Positions 1 through 8,819 of a stretch of DNA of 64,000 nt are shown piece by piece. Origin of the DNA: an uncultured eubacterium 1-6 (GTDB lineage: Bacteria > Bacillota > Clostridia > Lachnospirales > Lachnospiraceae); NCBI GenBank assembly GCA_903789595.1, contig CAIFEZ010000001.1:113165-177164 (forward strand), given 5' to 3'. The notes under the pieces were generated by a model. That model worked only from the letters and a program-made list of their open reading frames with translations. It was not told where the DNA came from and made no database searches. Made by a program: the position numbers and the translations under genes. Within the stretch, counting starts at the first letter, position 1; the number at the start of each line of letters is the position of its first letter.

Positions 1-67
1 GAAGCGCGTAAGCGTGTAGATGAACACCGAATATGGCGTCAGCCTGAAAATGAAAGAGAAAATAAAC

Positions 68-595
68 ATGGAAAAACTTTTTGATTATAATATTTTCCTG
101 ATCGGCTTCATGGGTGCGGGAAAATCAACGATCGCCGGGTATCTCAGCAGGAATTACGGAATGAAGACGGTTGAGATGGATCAGATTATCGCGGAGCGGG
201 AGCAGATGAGTATCTCCGATATTTTCCGCCTTCACGGAGAGGAATATTTCCGGCGGCTTGAGACGGGACTTCTGAATGAGATGCAGAGCACCGACAACAC
301 CGTAATTTCCTGCGGAGGCGGGGTTCCGATGCGCGAGGTCAATGTGCAGGCGATGAAGAAAAACGGCAGGGTCGTCCTTCTGGATGCTAAACCGGAGACG
401 ATTCTGGAACGCGTCAGAAACAGTCATGACCGTCCGCTTCTCGAGAACCGGAAGAATGTGGAATCGATCGCCGAGCTGATGGAGCAGAGACGCCCGAAGT
501 ATGAGGCGGCGGCGGATATTCGCGTCGCAACGGACGGCAGAAGCGCCGGGGAAATCTGTGAGGACCTGATCCGCAGGCTGAGGCAGGCAGAATAA
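68..595 (+). CDS. aroK: Shikimate kinase
   Basis: Phosphorylates shikimate at O3 with ATP in the chorismate pathway; cytosolic. The 175-residue protein has the family's usual length. Visible motifs are the P-loop GFMGAGKST near residue 13, VEMDQII in the substrate-binding DxD region, EEYFRRLE, the ISCGGG loop, and RPLLE of the lid. Upstream in-frame ATGs at 20 and 50 exist, but the homologous part starts at MEKLF, so I chose the ATG at 68; the ribosome site there is weak. The upstream neighbour lies outside the window. A DAHP synthase of the same pathway is encoded near 16 kb but is not linked. Confidence 0.9.
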   Translation: MEKLFDYNIFLIGFMGAGKSTIAGYLSRNYGMKTVEMDQIIAEREQMSISDIFRLHGEEYFRRLETGLLNEMQSTDNTVISCGGGVPMREVNVQAMKKNGRVVLLDAKPETILERVRNSHDRPLLENRKNVESIAELMEQRRPKYEAAADIRVATDGRSAGEICEDLIRRLRQAE

Positions 596-651
596 GTATA
601 GCTGCGGGTAAACTGCAGTAAATTCCGGAAGAAAGGAAATGGCAAGAGAAT

Positions 652-1782
652 ATGCGGGAAAATCAGATCTGGAAAATATACGGGACAGAGTTCCTGGAGA
701 TGACAAAGACGCTTCTGGGCTCAGCCGGGCTTGCGGATCGGATCGGGGACCGAAATCTCCGGATCTGCGTCAAGCCGAACCTGGTCAGCCCGACGCCAGC
801 GGATTTCGGCGCGACGACACATCCGGAAATCGCAGCCGGAATCATCGAATATCTGCAGGAAAACGGATTTGACCACATTCTGATGGCGGAAGGCTCCTGG
901 GTCGGCGATCGTACATCAGATGCCTATGAATACTGCGGATACCGGGAAATTTCCGAAAAATACGGAGTGCCTTTCATCGACACAAAGAAGAGAAAATCGC
1001 ATCCTGCAGACTGCTGTGGAATGGAGCTCAATGTTACCGACGTTGTGGATGAGTTTGATTTTCTGATCAATGTTCCGGTTTTGAAGGGACACTGCCAGAC
1101 GAAGATGACCTGTGCTCTGAAGAACCTGAAGGGACTGCTCCCGGATTCGGAGAAGAGGCGGTTCCACAAGATGGGCCTTCATGATCCGATTGCGCATCTG
1201 TCCGGCGGAATACATCAGGATTTTATCGTGATTGATCATATCTGCGGAGATCCCGAAATCGAAGACGGCGGAAATCCGCTCGTGAAAAACTGTATTATGG
1301 CGGCGGCGGATCCGGTTCTGGCGGACTCTTACGCCTGCTATCTGCTCGGAATAAAGCCCGGTGACGTGGCGTATGTGACCGAAGCCGGGAAGCTGGGAAT
1401 CGGAAGTACAGACCTCTCACATGCGCAGATAGTCACAATTACGGGACCGGACGGGACATACCGGATCAGCCGTCCGGAGGACGACAGGGACGAAAGCCCC
1501 ATCGGGGAGCAGCACCGTGTGCTCGATGTCTCCTATGCGGTCGACGAGGTGGAGTCCTGCAGTGCCTGCTACGGAAACCTGGTTCCCGCACTTCTTCGTC
1601 TGAAGGAGGAGGGACTTCTGGAGCGTTTGCAGGATCGGATCGCGATCGGACAGGGGCAGCAGGGACGGACGGGAAAGCTTGGCGTCGGAAAATGCACGCG
1701 GAATTTTGATTTTTGCGTGATGGGATGTCCGCCGGATGAGGAGAAAATCTATCGGGAACTCCGATCCTATATCGAGAATTAA
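652..1782 (+). CDS. DUF362 family protein, possible Fe-S protein
   Basis: A 376-residue DUF362-family protein; the family's reaction is unknown. Family-like segments are ICVKPNLVSP near residue 38, a THPE motif, and INVPVLKGHCQTKMTCALKNL in the middle. The C-terminus carries two Cys groups: ESCSACYG near residue 302 and KCTRNFDFCVMGCPP near residue 348, the latter resembling an iron-sulfur binding segment. An in-frame TAA lies upstream, so ATG 652 is the first usable start, although the AGGAAA site is about 14 bases away. It follows aroK by 56 bases and may be cotranscribed. A redox role is only inference. Confidence 0.75.
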   Translation: MRENQIWKIYGTEFLEMTKTLLGSAGLADRIGDRNLRICVKPNLVSPTPADFGATTHPEIAAGIIEYLQENGFDHILMAEGSWVGDRTSDAYEYCGYREISEKYGVPFIDTKKRKSHPADCCGMELNVTDVVDEFDFLINVPVLKGHCQTKMTCALKNLKGLLPDSEKRRFHKMGLHDPIAHLSGGIHQDFIVIDHICGDPEIEDGGNPLVKNCIMAAADPVLADSYACYLLGIKPGDVAYVTEAGKLGIGSTDLSHAQIVTITGPDGTYRISRPEDDRDESPIGEQHRVLDVSYAVDEVESCSACYGNLVPALLRLKEEGLLERLQDRIAIGQGQQGRTGKLGVGKCTRNFDFCVMGCPPDEEKIYRELRSYIEN

Positions 1783-1807
1783 ACCGGGTAATTATCCCGG
1801 AAAATCC

Positions 1808-1980
1808 GTTGCTGCTCACGCTCGGCTGTCCAGACGGGGATAAGCGCGCCTTTGCCTGAGGAGTTCGATAGTTTCCATAAAGTAAGAAATGAAATAAAGA
1901 TATTACTTTGTCACAGCCGGCTTGCGAAGGACAGCAGGGCTGCGAAATCGCTGCCTTTCAGATATGTCATGAACAGCAAT
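1808..1980 (+). repeat. MITE-like element, family B, internally deleted copy
   Basis: Most of the gap between the DUF362 gene and sstT is a degenerate copy of the palindromic element found complete at 50236-50572. Shared blocks are TTGCTGCTCACGCTC at the left, CCTTTGCCTGAGGAGTT inside, and CAGCC...TTGCGAA...GAAATC and CTGCCTTTCAGATAT at the right. The centre is deleted and no target duplication is visible. The remaining 1981-2127 holds the sstT leader. A short CCGGG/CCCGG hairpin at 1784-1800 follows the upstream stop codon. Confidence 0.65.
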
Positions 1981-2127
1981 TCTCATTGAAAATATTGTTG
2001 GTATTCCTTCCGGCACTTTCCTGTGATAAAATGCTAATAAGTCACTGTTCAGCAAATCGAGAGAGCCGCAGGTTCTCGAGACTGCATGCGCTGAATGACT
2101 GTGTTAATCATTGAGGAGGGAAGATAG

Positions 2128-3495
2128 ATGGTTGTATTGAATGGTCTGAAAAAGGCCGCGAAAAAGTACAATGATACCAGTCTGATTCTGCGGATTCTCT
2201 GCGGCATCATCATCGGTATCATACTTGCTTTTCTCGTGCCCGGATGGACATGGCTCGGTACGCTCGGCAGCCTGTTCGTAGGCGCGCTGAAGGCGATCGC
2301 TCCGGTTCTTGTCTTTGTATTGGTCAGCTCGGCGCTCGCGCAGGGCACCGGAAAGCTGGACCGAAGGTTCGGCAATGTGCTTTTTCTGTACATGCTGACG
2401 ACATTTCTTGCCGCGTTTGTCGCTGTGTTCGCAAGCTTTCTTTTTCCGCAGACGCTGGTGCTGAGCGGAGTCGAAGCCGCCAAGGCAGATACTATCCCGC
2501 AGGGAATCGGAGAGGTGCTGAATAACCTTCTGATGAATGTGGTGTCGAATCCGGTGGATTCCATTGTACAGGCAAATTATATCGGCGTTCTGTTCTGGGC
2601 GGCGATGTTCGGAATGGCCATGAAAAGGTTCGCCGCCGATACCTCAAAGAAGTTCATGGCAAATATTTCCGACGCGGTTTCCCAGATCGTCCGCTGGATC
2701 ATCAATCTGGCACCGTTCGGAATCATGGGCCTTGTGTTCAGCACGGTTCATGAAAACGGGCTGGCCATCTTCACTACCTACGGAAGACTGCTGCTTCTTC
2801 TGGTCGGATGCATGGCATTCGAATCGCTGATTGTAAACGGCATCGTGGCATGGGCGCATCTTCACAGGAATCCGTACCCGCTGATCTGGAAATGCATTCG
2901 GGAGAGCGGACTTACGGCCTTCTTCACCAGAAGCTCTGCGGCGAACATTCCGATCAATATGTCGCTCTGCAAACGGCTGGGCCTGGATGAGGACATGTAT
3001 TCGGTGTCGATTCCGCTCGGCGCCACCATCAATATGGACGGTGCGGCAATCACCATTTCCGTCATGACGCTTGCCTGCGCACATACCATGGGCATCTCGG
3101 TCGACATCCCGACGGCGCTGATCCTCAGCGTGCTTTCCACCTTTGCGGCCTGCGGCGCTTCCGGAGTGGCAGGAGGATCGCTCCTTCTCATCCCGATGGC
3201 GTGCTCGCTGTTCGGAATTTCCAATGATATTGCCATGCAGGTGGTTGCTGTCGGATTCATCATCGGAGTGGTACAGGATTCTGTTGAGACCATGCTGAAT
3301 TCCTCCGGCGACGTTGTATTCGCCGCCATCGCGGAGTACAGAGAGTGGCTCAGGCAGGGCAGAAGACTTCCGGGCTTCATGTATTCGGCTAAGGAACGGG
3401 AGAGGATGGGCATCACGAAGGATTTCGCCGGAGATACCAAGGAAGTAGTGGAGGCGCAGAAAATCGCCGCCGAATCAGAAGGCGAATATAAGTAA
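2128..3495 (+). CDS. sstT: Na+/serine-threonine symporter SstT
   Basis: A 455-residue dicarboxylate/amino acid:cation symporter family (DAACS) membrane protein, best matching SstT, which imports serine and threonine with sodium. Eight or more hydrophobic segments are visible. The re-entrant and substrate-binding signature TRSSAANIPINMSLC lies near residue 267, NMDGAAITI near 297, and FAACGASGVAGGSLLL near 337. A strong AGGAGGG site sits 6-7 bases before ATG 2128. The last 60 residues are hydrophilic and charged. NhaC starts only 14 bases downstream, so the two carriers probably form an operon using the sodium gradient. Confidence 0.9.
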   Translation: MVVLNGLKKAAKKYNDTSLILRILCGIIIGIILAFLVPGWTWLGTLGSLFVGALKAIAPVLVFVLVSSALAQGTGKLDRRFGNVLFLYMLTTFLAAFVAVFASFLFPQTLVLSGVEAAKADTIPQGIGEVLNNLLMNVVSNPVDSIVQANYIGVLFWAAMFGMAMKRFAADTSKKFMANISDAVSQIVRWIINLAPFGIMGLVFSTVHENGLAIFTTYGRLLLLLVGCMAFESLIVNGIVAWAHLHRNPYPLIWKCIRESGLTAFFTRSSAANIPINMSLCKRLGLDEDMYSVSIPLGATINMDGAAITISVMTLACAHTMGISVDIPTALILSVLSTFAACGASGVAGGSLLLIPMACSLFGISNDIAMQVVAVGFIIGVVQDSVETMLNSSGDVVFAAIAEYREWLRQGRRLPGFMYSAKERERMGITKDFAGDTKEVVEAQKIAAESEGEYK

Positions 3496-3509
3496 CCGGG
3501 GAGACAGAG

Positions 3510-5132
3510 ATGAATAATAAACCTACTAAAGCAAAGAAGATTGTCCGGATTGTAATTATCGCGGCGATGATCGCACTTCTGATCGTCGCGGCTGCGGTGA
3601 CGACGGCCGACACGGTTCAGCAGACTGCATGGGCGCTTGTTCCGCCTGTTATTGCCATCGTTCTGGCACTTGTCACAAAGGAAGTATACAGTTCCCTGTT
3701 TTTCGGAATTCTGGCTGGAGGCCTTCTGTATTCCGGATTCACCTTTGAAGGGACGCTGACCCATGTATTCCAGGACGGAATCATCAGCGTGCTCTCGGAC
3801 TCCTATAATGTCGGAATCCTTGTATTCCTGGTCATCCTCGGAATCATGGTCGCTCTGATGAACCGCGCAGGCGGTTCCGCCGCCTTCGGAGAATGGGCCG
3901 GAAAGCATATCCGGACGAGAGTCGGCGCCCAGCTGGCCACGATTCTTCTGGGCTGCCTGATTTTCATCGATGATTACTTCAACTGTCTGACGGTCGGCTC
4001 CGTCATGAGACCGGTCACCGACAAGCATCATGTATCAAGAGCAAAGCTCGCATATCTGATTGACTCGACGGCGGCTCCGGTCTGCATCATCGCCCCGATT
4101 TCATCCTGGGCGGCAGCGGTTTCCGGATTCGTCGAGGGCAAAAACGGCATCTCCCTCTTTGTCCAGACGATTCCGTTCAACTTCTACGCGCTGCTGACCA
4201 TTGCCATGATGATCACGCTCACCGTATCGAAGACAGATTATGGTCTGATGGCCATCCATGAGAGAAATGCGATCGAGAACAACGATCTGTTCACCACGCC
4301 GGACAGGCCGTACGCGGATGCGGACAGCGGCGAGATCAGTTCTAAAGGCACCGTATTTGATCTGGTAATTCCCGTGGCTGCGCTGGTCATCTGCTGCGTC
4401 ATCGGAATGATCTACACCGGAGGATTTTTCAGCGGGACGAGCTTTATCGATGCTTTTGCGGGAAGCGACGCCTCGGTCGGACTGGTGCTCGGTTCCTTCA
4501 TGGGCCTTGTGATTACGCTGATCCTCTATCTGGTCAGACGGGTGCTTTCCTTCAAGGAGTGCATGGACTGCATCCCGGAAGGCTTTAAGGCGATGATTTC
4601 ACCGATTCTGATTCTGACCTTTGCCTGGAGCCTGAAGGCGATGACCGACAGCCTCGGTGCCAAGGAATTCGTCGCGTTCGTCGTGAAGGGCTCTGCGGAA
4701 GGATTTATGAACTGGCTGCCGTGCATCATCTTCCTGATCGCGGTATTCCTGTCATTCGCCACCGGAACATCCTGGGGCACCTTCGGTATTCTGATTCCGA
4801 TTGTTGTCAATGTGTTCGAGGGATCGGATTATCGGATGATGATCATTGCCATGTCCGCGTGCATGGCGGGAGCGGTCTGCGGCGATCACTGCTCGCCGAT
4901 CTCTGACACGACGATCATGTCGTCCGCCGGAGCGCAGTCGAATCACCTGAACCATGTGATGACCCAGCTGCCGTACGCGATGACCTGCGCGGCCATCTCC
5001 TTTGTCACCTATATCATCGCGGGCTTTACGAAATCCGCATGGATCTCGCTTCCGTGCGGCGTTGTGATGCTGGTTGCGGTCATCCTTCTTCTCAGATACG
5101 CGGAGAAGCGGAAGGGATTCGTCGAGAGGTAA
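3510..5132 (+). CDS. NhaC-family Na+/H+ antiporter-type carrier
   Basis: A 540-residue polytopic membrane protein of the NhaC family, which exchanges ions or charged substrates at the cytoplasmic membrane. Diagnostic segments are FIDDYFNCLTVGSVMRP near residue 152, FATGTSWGTFGI near 416, and GDHCSPISDTTIMSS near 460. A GGGGAG site precedes ATG 3510. Translation probably follows sstT directly. Some relatives exchange amino acids or organic acids rather than Na+/H+, and pairing with an amino-acid symporter leaves the substrate open. Confidence 0.85.
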   Translation: MNNKPTKAKKIVRIVIIAAMIALLIVAAAVTTADTVQQTAWALVPPVIAIVLALVTKEVYSSLFFGILAGGLLYSGFTFEGTLTHVFQDGIISVLSDSYNVGILVFLVILGIMVALMNRAGGSAAFGEWAGKHIRTRVGAQLATILLGCLIFIDDYFNCLTVGSVMRPVTDKHHVSRAKLAYLIDSTAAPVCIIAPISSWAAAVSGFVEGKNGISLFVQTIPFNFYALLTIAMMITLTVSKTDYGLMAIHERNAIENNDLFTTPDRPYADADSGEISSKGTVFDLVIPVAALVICCVIGMIYTGGFFSGTSFIDAFAGSDASVGLVLGSFMGLVITLILYLVRRVLSFKECMDCIPEGFKAMISPILILTFAWSLKAMTDSLGAKEFVAFVVKGSAEGFMNWLPCIIFLIAVFLSFATGTSWGTFGILIPIVVNVFEGSDYRMMIIAMSACMAGAVCGDHCSPISDTTIMSSAGAQSNHLNHVMTQLPYAMTCAAISFVTYIIAGFTKSAWISLPCGVVMLVAVILLLRYAEKRKGFVER

Positions 5133-5273
5133 CGGTTCACGGGGCGCCTCACAGATGATAAAAAGATGAAATAAATAACTGCAGCTATGCAGCACTTCAA
5201 TTTCGAGAATCTTAGCTTTTCCCGATGTGAGACGTCCGGGTGTGTTCGGCTGCAGGACATATGATCATTTAAA

Positions 5274-5320
5274 AAAACGCAGGATGCAGATCCCGGGAAG
5301 GGATCTGTATCTTGCGTTTT
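5274..5320. terminator. Bidirectional rho-independent terminator
   Basis: A stem of about 20 bp (5274-5293 with 5301-5320, two mismatches) has a 7-base loop. On the minus strand it is followed by seven U residues, so it is a strong terminator for pncB; on the plus strand a weaker U-rich tail serves nhaC. It lies between the convergent genes. The stretch 5133-5273 shows nothing else I can name. Confidence 0.85.
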
Positions 5321-5328
5321 ACCTTATT

Positions 5329-5430
5329 TATATCGTCTGCTTACGTATTTTGCTTATTTCATCTGTTTACGTATTTCGCTTATATCGTCTGTTTACGAAT
5401 TTCGCTTGTTCGTCTGTTTATGTATCTCGT
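5329..5430. repeat. 26-bp tandem repeat at the pncB 3' end
   Basis: Three exact-length 26-bp units (5329-5354, 5355-5380, 5381-5406) with core TCGTCTGTTTACGTATTTCG are followed by a 24-bp unit (5407-5430). A degenerate fifth copy at about 5431-5450 contains the pncB stop codon. The array lies in the pncB 3' untranslated region, between the stop codon and the terminator. Confidence 0.85.
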
Positions 5431-5441
5431 TCGCGACTCGT

Positions 5442-6899
5442 TTACTTCCGGCTCATTTCATGGAAGAGCTTCATCTTCATCTCAAAGAGACGGTCGGACA
5501 AATCGACATAGACCTCCTGCGGATTGGTCAGGCGCTTGGTCTCATCCCAGAGGGTATTCTTCTCAGCTCTGCAGATCTTCTGAATCTCCATGGCAGACGG
5601 AGAATCGTACCGGCAGAGACCGTTGTGGAAGATAGGAACAAGGAGTTCGCGGATGGTGTAGGTTCCGCCCTTGAGGGTCGTTTTCTTCCAGGTCGCGTTC
5701 GGATCAAAGATTGTGATGTCCTTCTCCGGATCAAACTTCTCATCGGCGAGAGCAATAAGGTCAGCGCGGATTTTCCCGGTCCTTTTGTCGTAGAACCGGA
5801 AGATGGTCTTGTTTCCGGGATTGGTGATTTTTTCAACGTTTTCGGAAAGCTTGATCTTCGGGACAAAATCCCTGTCGTCCTTATTCTTGATGGCGGCCAT
5901 CTTGTATACGCCGCCGAATGCGGACCAGCCGTTCGAGGTGATGAGGTTTGTGCCGACGCCCCAGGAGTTAATTTTTGCACCCTGCTGCTTCAGGGAATTG
6001 ATGAGGTATTCGTCCAGGTCGCTGGAAGCGGAGATGATTGCATCTCCGAAGCCTGCCTCGTCCAGCATCTCATAAGCTTTCTTGGAGAGGTACGCGAGGT
6101 CGCCGGAATCAATCCGGATGCCGTATCCCTTCATCGGGATTCCCGCTTCCTTCATTTCGCGAAACACCTTGATCGCGTTCGGTACGCCGGATTTCAGAAC
6201 ATCATAGGTGTCCACAAGCAGAATGCAGGCACCGGGATAGAGCTTCGCATAGGCGCGGAACGCGGTCAGCTCATCCGGGAAGCTCATGATCCAGCTGTGC
6301 GCGTGCGTTCCTTTCACCGGGACGCCGAAAAGCTCACCGGTCAGGACGTTGGAGGTGCCGATGCAGCCGCCGATTACCGCGGCGCGAGCGCCCCAGATGC
6401 CGGCATCCGGACCCTGTGCGCGGCGCAGACCGAATTCCATGATCCCGTCACCCTTCGCGGCGTCAACGACGCGGGAAGCCTTCGTGGCGATCAAGGACTG
6501 ATGATTGATGATATTCAGAAGAGCGGGTTCGATGAACTGCGCCTCCATCAGCGGCGCGACAACCTTTACAAGCGGCTCTCTCGGGAAGACAACGGTGCCC
6601 TCCGGGATCGCGTAGATGTCGCCGGTAAAATGAAAGCCTCTCAGATACTCCAGAAAATCATCCTCGAAGAGACCTAGACGTCTCAGATATTCAATGTCCT
6701 CCGGGGAAAAATGAAGATTCCGGATGTAGTCAATCGCCTGCTCCAGACCGCAGGCTATGGCATAGCCTCCGTTGCAGGGATTGTTGCGGTAAAAAGCATC
6801 AAAGACGACGATCTGATCGGTTGGATTCTTGAAATAACCCTGCATCATGGTTAATTCATAGAGGTCGGTCATCATCGTCAAGTTACGATCGTCTGCCAT
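5442..6899 (-). CDS. pncB: Nicotinate phosphoribosyltransferase
   Basis: Makes nicotinate mononucleotide from nicotinate and PRPP, the salvage entry to NAD. The 485-residue length fits the bacterial enzyme. The N-terminal segment LTMMTDLYELTMMQGY is typical of the family, as are EFGLRRAQGPD (near residue 150), GTHAHSWIM (near 213), and the barrel segments GIRIDSGDLAYLSK and SSDLDEYLI. It starts with ATG 6899 behind GGAGG. It is convergent with the SstT/NhaC pair and divergent from the CDF gene. The stop codon lies in a degenerate copy of the 26-bp repeat. Confidence 0.93.
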   Translation of the reverse strand: MADDRNLTMMTDLYELTMMQGYFKNPTDQIVVFDAFYRNNPCNGGYAIACGLEQAIDYIRNLHFSPEDIEYLRRLGLFEDDFLEYLRGFHFTGDIYAIPEGTVVFPREPLVKVVAPLMEAQFIEPALLNIINHQSLIATKASRVVDAAKGDGIMEFGLRRAQGPDAGIWGARAAVIGGCIGTSNVLTGELFGVPVKGTHAHSWIMSFPDELTAFRAYAKLYPGACILLVDTYDVLKSGVPNAIKVFREMKEAGIPMKGYGIRIDSGDLAYLSKKAYEMLDEAGFGDAIISASSDLDEYLINSLKQQGAKINSWGVGTNLITSNGWSAFGGVYKMAAIKNKDDRDFVPKIKLSENVEKITNPGNKTIFRFYDKRTGKIRADLIALADEKFDPEKDITIFDPNATWKKTTLKGGTYTIRELLVPIFHNGLCRYDSPSAMEIQKICRAEKNTLWDETKRLTNPQEVYVDLSDRLFEMKMKLFHEMSRK

Positions 6900-6983
6900 T
6901 ATTGTTTAAACCTCCGCTGATACACTGATATGAATGACAAAATATCTGACGAAGTCCGGTATCATGCCTTGAAAGGAGATAAC

Positions 6984-7103
6984 ATGCGCATGGCGTGTCC
7001 TGCCAAAAATAGAAAGAATGCGCATTGCGAGTCCTGTCTCGGTGCCGCGGCGCCTGTCGCAGAATATAGGTGTCTTGTCAGATGTGAGTTGCAAGAAGTA
7101 TAA
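6984..7103 (+). CDS. Candidate 39-residue Cys-rich small protein
   Basis: A short ORF with an excellent AAGGAG site 6 bases before its ATG, encoding 39 residues with five cysteines (positions 5, 15, 18, 30, 34) and His14. The spacing HCESC in the middle and CLVRC at the end resembles small metal-binding peptides. It lies in the otherwise empty gap between pncB and the metal exporter gene, upstream of that gene's promoter. No family is recognised. The ribosome site and Cys spacing are seen directly; translation and metal binding are inference. Confidence 0.4.
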   Translation: MRMACPAKNRKNAHCESCLGAAAPVAEYRCLVRCELQEV

Positions 7104-7197
7104 CACTCCGGAGGGTAAAATACAACCGGCGAAAGCAGTGCGTGAACAGTAACCCGGACGTTCCGGAAACGTTTAAAAACGGAATGACGATGGCGGA

Positions 7198-7227
7198 TTG
7201 ACACATAAGGCTCTGACAGAGTAGAAT
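7198..7227 (+). promoter_or_regulatory. Promoter for the CDF transporter gene
   Basis: TTGACA at 7198-7203 and TAGAAT at 7222-7227 are 18 bases apart, a good vegetative (sigma-A) match. It would give a leader of about 100 bases before ATG 7334. Confidence 0.65.
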
Positions 7228-7333
7228 CGAAGCAATATCTGCGCGCTATATTGTGTCACAAGATGTACAGGCAACGCGCCGCTGCAGTATGCGGAATGAT
7301 CGAATAGCCAATGCGGAAAGGCAGGGGGACAGG

Positions 7334-8521
7334 ATGACGGAGTTTCTGATTCGGAAATTTGTAAAAAACTATCAGAATACAGATGATACGAGGGTGCGGA
7401 CGGCCTACGGGACGCTTGCGGGCGTCACCGGAATCATCTGCAATTTTTTCCTTTTTGCCGTAAAGCTGAGCGTCGGTCTTGTTATGATGTCGATGGCGGT
7501 TATCGCGGACGCCTTCAACAATCTGTCGGACGCGGCCTCCTCCGTGATCAGCCTCGTCGCGATGCGCGTGGCGGGCAAGCCTTCCGACAAGGACCATCCG
7601 TTCGGCCACGGAAGAATGGAGTATATCGCCGCGCTGCTCATATCGGTTCTGATTATAGCGGTCGGCCTGGAATTTTTGAAAAGCTCCGTTGAAAAAATCC
7701 GGCATCCCGAGGCGCTGAATTTTTCCGCAGCAGCACTTGCCTTTCTCGTCATATCGGTCGCGGTAAAGCTCTGGATGTATTTTTTTAACCGGAAAATCGG
7801 CGGGAGAATCGGCTCGGAGGTGATGAATGCGACGGCGACGGATTCTCTGTTTGACGCCGTCACGACAACGCTGACCCTCGTATCCATCGGCGTGTACTTC
7901 CTCTTTGATGTCAACATCGACGGCATTGCGGGGCTCATCGTTTCCTTTGTGGTCATCTATGCCGGCATCGGAATCGTACGGGATACGGTGAAGCCTCTTC
8001 TCGGTGAGGCCATGGACCCGGAGCTTGCCGGTAAGATCGAGAAAATCGTGGAGGGCGTTGACGGGGTTGCGGGAGCACATGATCTGATCATTCACAGCTA
8101 CGGGCCGAACCGCTACATCGCGACGATTCACGTGGAGGTATCGGTGAAGCATACGCTGGAGGAGGGACACAACATCGCCGACGCCGCCGAGAAAAAGGTG
8201 CTGGATCAGCTTGGGGTCGTGCTCGTGGTCCATGTCGATCCGGTAGAGCTCTTTGACAGCAGAGTGCTGAAGATCCGGAACGAGGTTACCCGGGTTCTGA
8301 ACATCCTGGATGAAGAACTCAAATTCCATGATTTCCGGGTGAGCTTTGAGGGCGAAAAGGCGCTGATTTCCTTTGACCTGGTTGTGCCCTACTCGTATTC
8401 GGAGGAGCAGGAGCACAAGGTCGCCAGACAGGTTGCAAGCCTGATGAAGGAAATCAACCCGGATTACGTGTGCACGATAGTGATAGACAGGGGCATTCTG
8501 GAAGAGATCGCACAGCCGTGA
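7334..8521 (+). CDS. Cation diffusion facilitator (CDF) metal exporter
   Basis: A 395-residue CDF-family proton-coupled metal exporter in the cytoplasmic membrane. Six hydrophobic segments occupy the first half. Metal-site signatures are ADAFNNLSDAASS, DHPFGHGRMEYIAAL, and ATDSLFDAVTT. A cytoplasmic ferredoxin-like domain follows, with VEVSVKHTLEEGHNIAD and VVHVDP. I chose ATG 7334 because it has AGGGGGAC just upstream; an in-frame extension back to 7253 has no ribosome site. Zinc, manganese or iron cannot be separated by eye. A Cys-rich small ORF lies upstream. Confidence 0.88.
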   Translation: MTEFLIRKFVKNYQNTDDTRVRTAYGTLAGVTGIICNFFLFAVKLSVGLVMMSMAVIADAFNNLSDAASSVISLVAMRVAGKPSDKDHPFGHGRMEYIAALLISVLIIAVGLEFLKSSVEKIRHPEALNFSAAALAFLVISVAVKLWMYFFNRKIGGRIGSEVMNATATDSLFDAVTTTLTLVSIGVYFLFDVNIDGIAGLIVSFVVIYAGIGIVRDTVKPLLGEAMDPELAGKIEKIVEGVDGVAGAHDLIIHSYGPNRYIATIHVEVSVKHTLEEGHNIADAAEKKVLDQLGVVLVVHVDPVELFDSRVLKIRNEVTRVLNILDEELKFHDFRVSFEGEKALISFDLVVPYSYSEEQEHKVARQVASLMKEINPDYVCTIVIDRGILEEIAQP

Positions 8522-8583
8522 AAATTCGGCACAATAATTTGAAAAAATTGGGAAAAGTTTGACACAAAATTTGGAAAAAGTTC

Positions 8584-8612
8584 TTGCCTTTGCCTTTAGA
8601 ATATGTTAATAT
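8584..8612 (+). promoter_or_regulatory. Promoter of the tRNA cluster
   Basis: TTGCCT at 8584-8589 and TAATAT at 8607-8612 are 17 bases apart, ending about 33 bases before the first tRNA. It is the only good promoter-like pair ahead of the array. Confidence 0.5.
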
Positions 8613-8644
8613 TTCATGCGTGCCGTAAAGCACGCATAACATAT

Positions 8645-8716
8645 GGCCCGGTGGTCAAGAGGTTAAGACATCGCCCTTTCACGGCGGTAACACGAGTTCA
8701 ATTCTCGTCCGGGTCA
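8645..8716 (+). tRNA. tRNA-Glu (TTC)
   Basis: The acceptor stem GGCCCGG pairs with CCGGGTC, the anticodon stem TCGCC/GGCGG encloses CTTTCAC with anticodon TTC, and the T arm ACGAG-TTCAATT-CTCGT is intact. The discriminator is A8716. CCA is not encoded. Confidence 0.95.
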
Positions 8717-8742
8717 CTTCTTATGAATCGGGTAAGACTTAT

Positions 8743-8815
8743 GCCGATGTGGCTCAATTGGCAGAGCAGCTGATTTGTAATCAGCAGGTTATCGGTTCGA
8801 GTCCGATCATCGGCT
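8743..8815 (+). tRNA. tRNA-Thr (TGT)
   Basis: The acceptor stem GCCGATG/CATCGGC is perfect, the anticodon loop TTTGTAA gives TGT, and the T loop is GGTTCGAGTCC. The discriminator is T8815 and CCA is not encoded. Confidence 0.95.
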
Positions 8816-8819
8816 CTGT

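Noticed and set aside
5406-6677. A 423-codon plus-strand frame opposite pncB
   Set aside because: The minus strand encodes a complete nicotinate phosphoribosyltransferase; the plus frame starts in the 26-bp repeat and has no signals.
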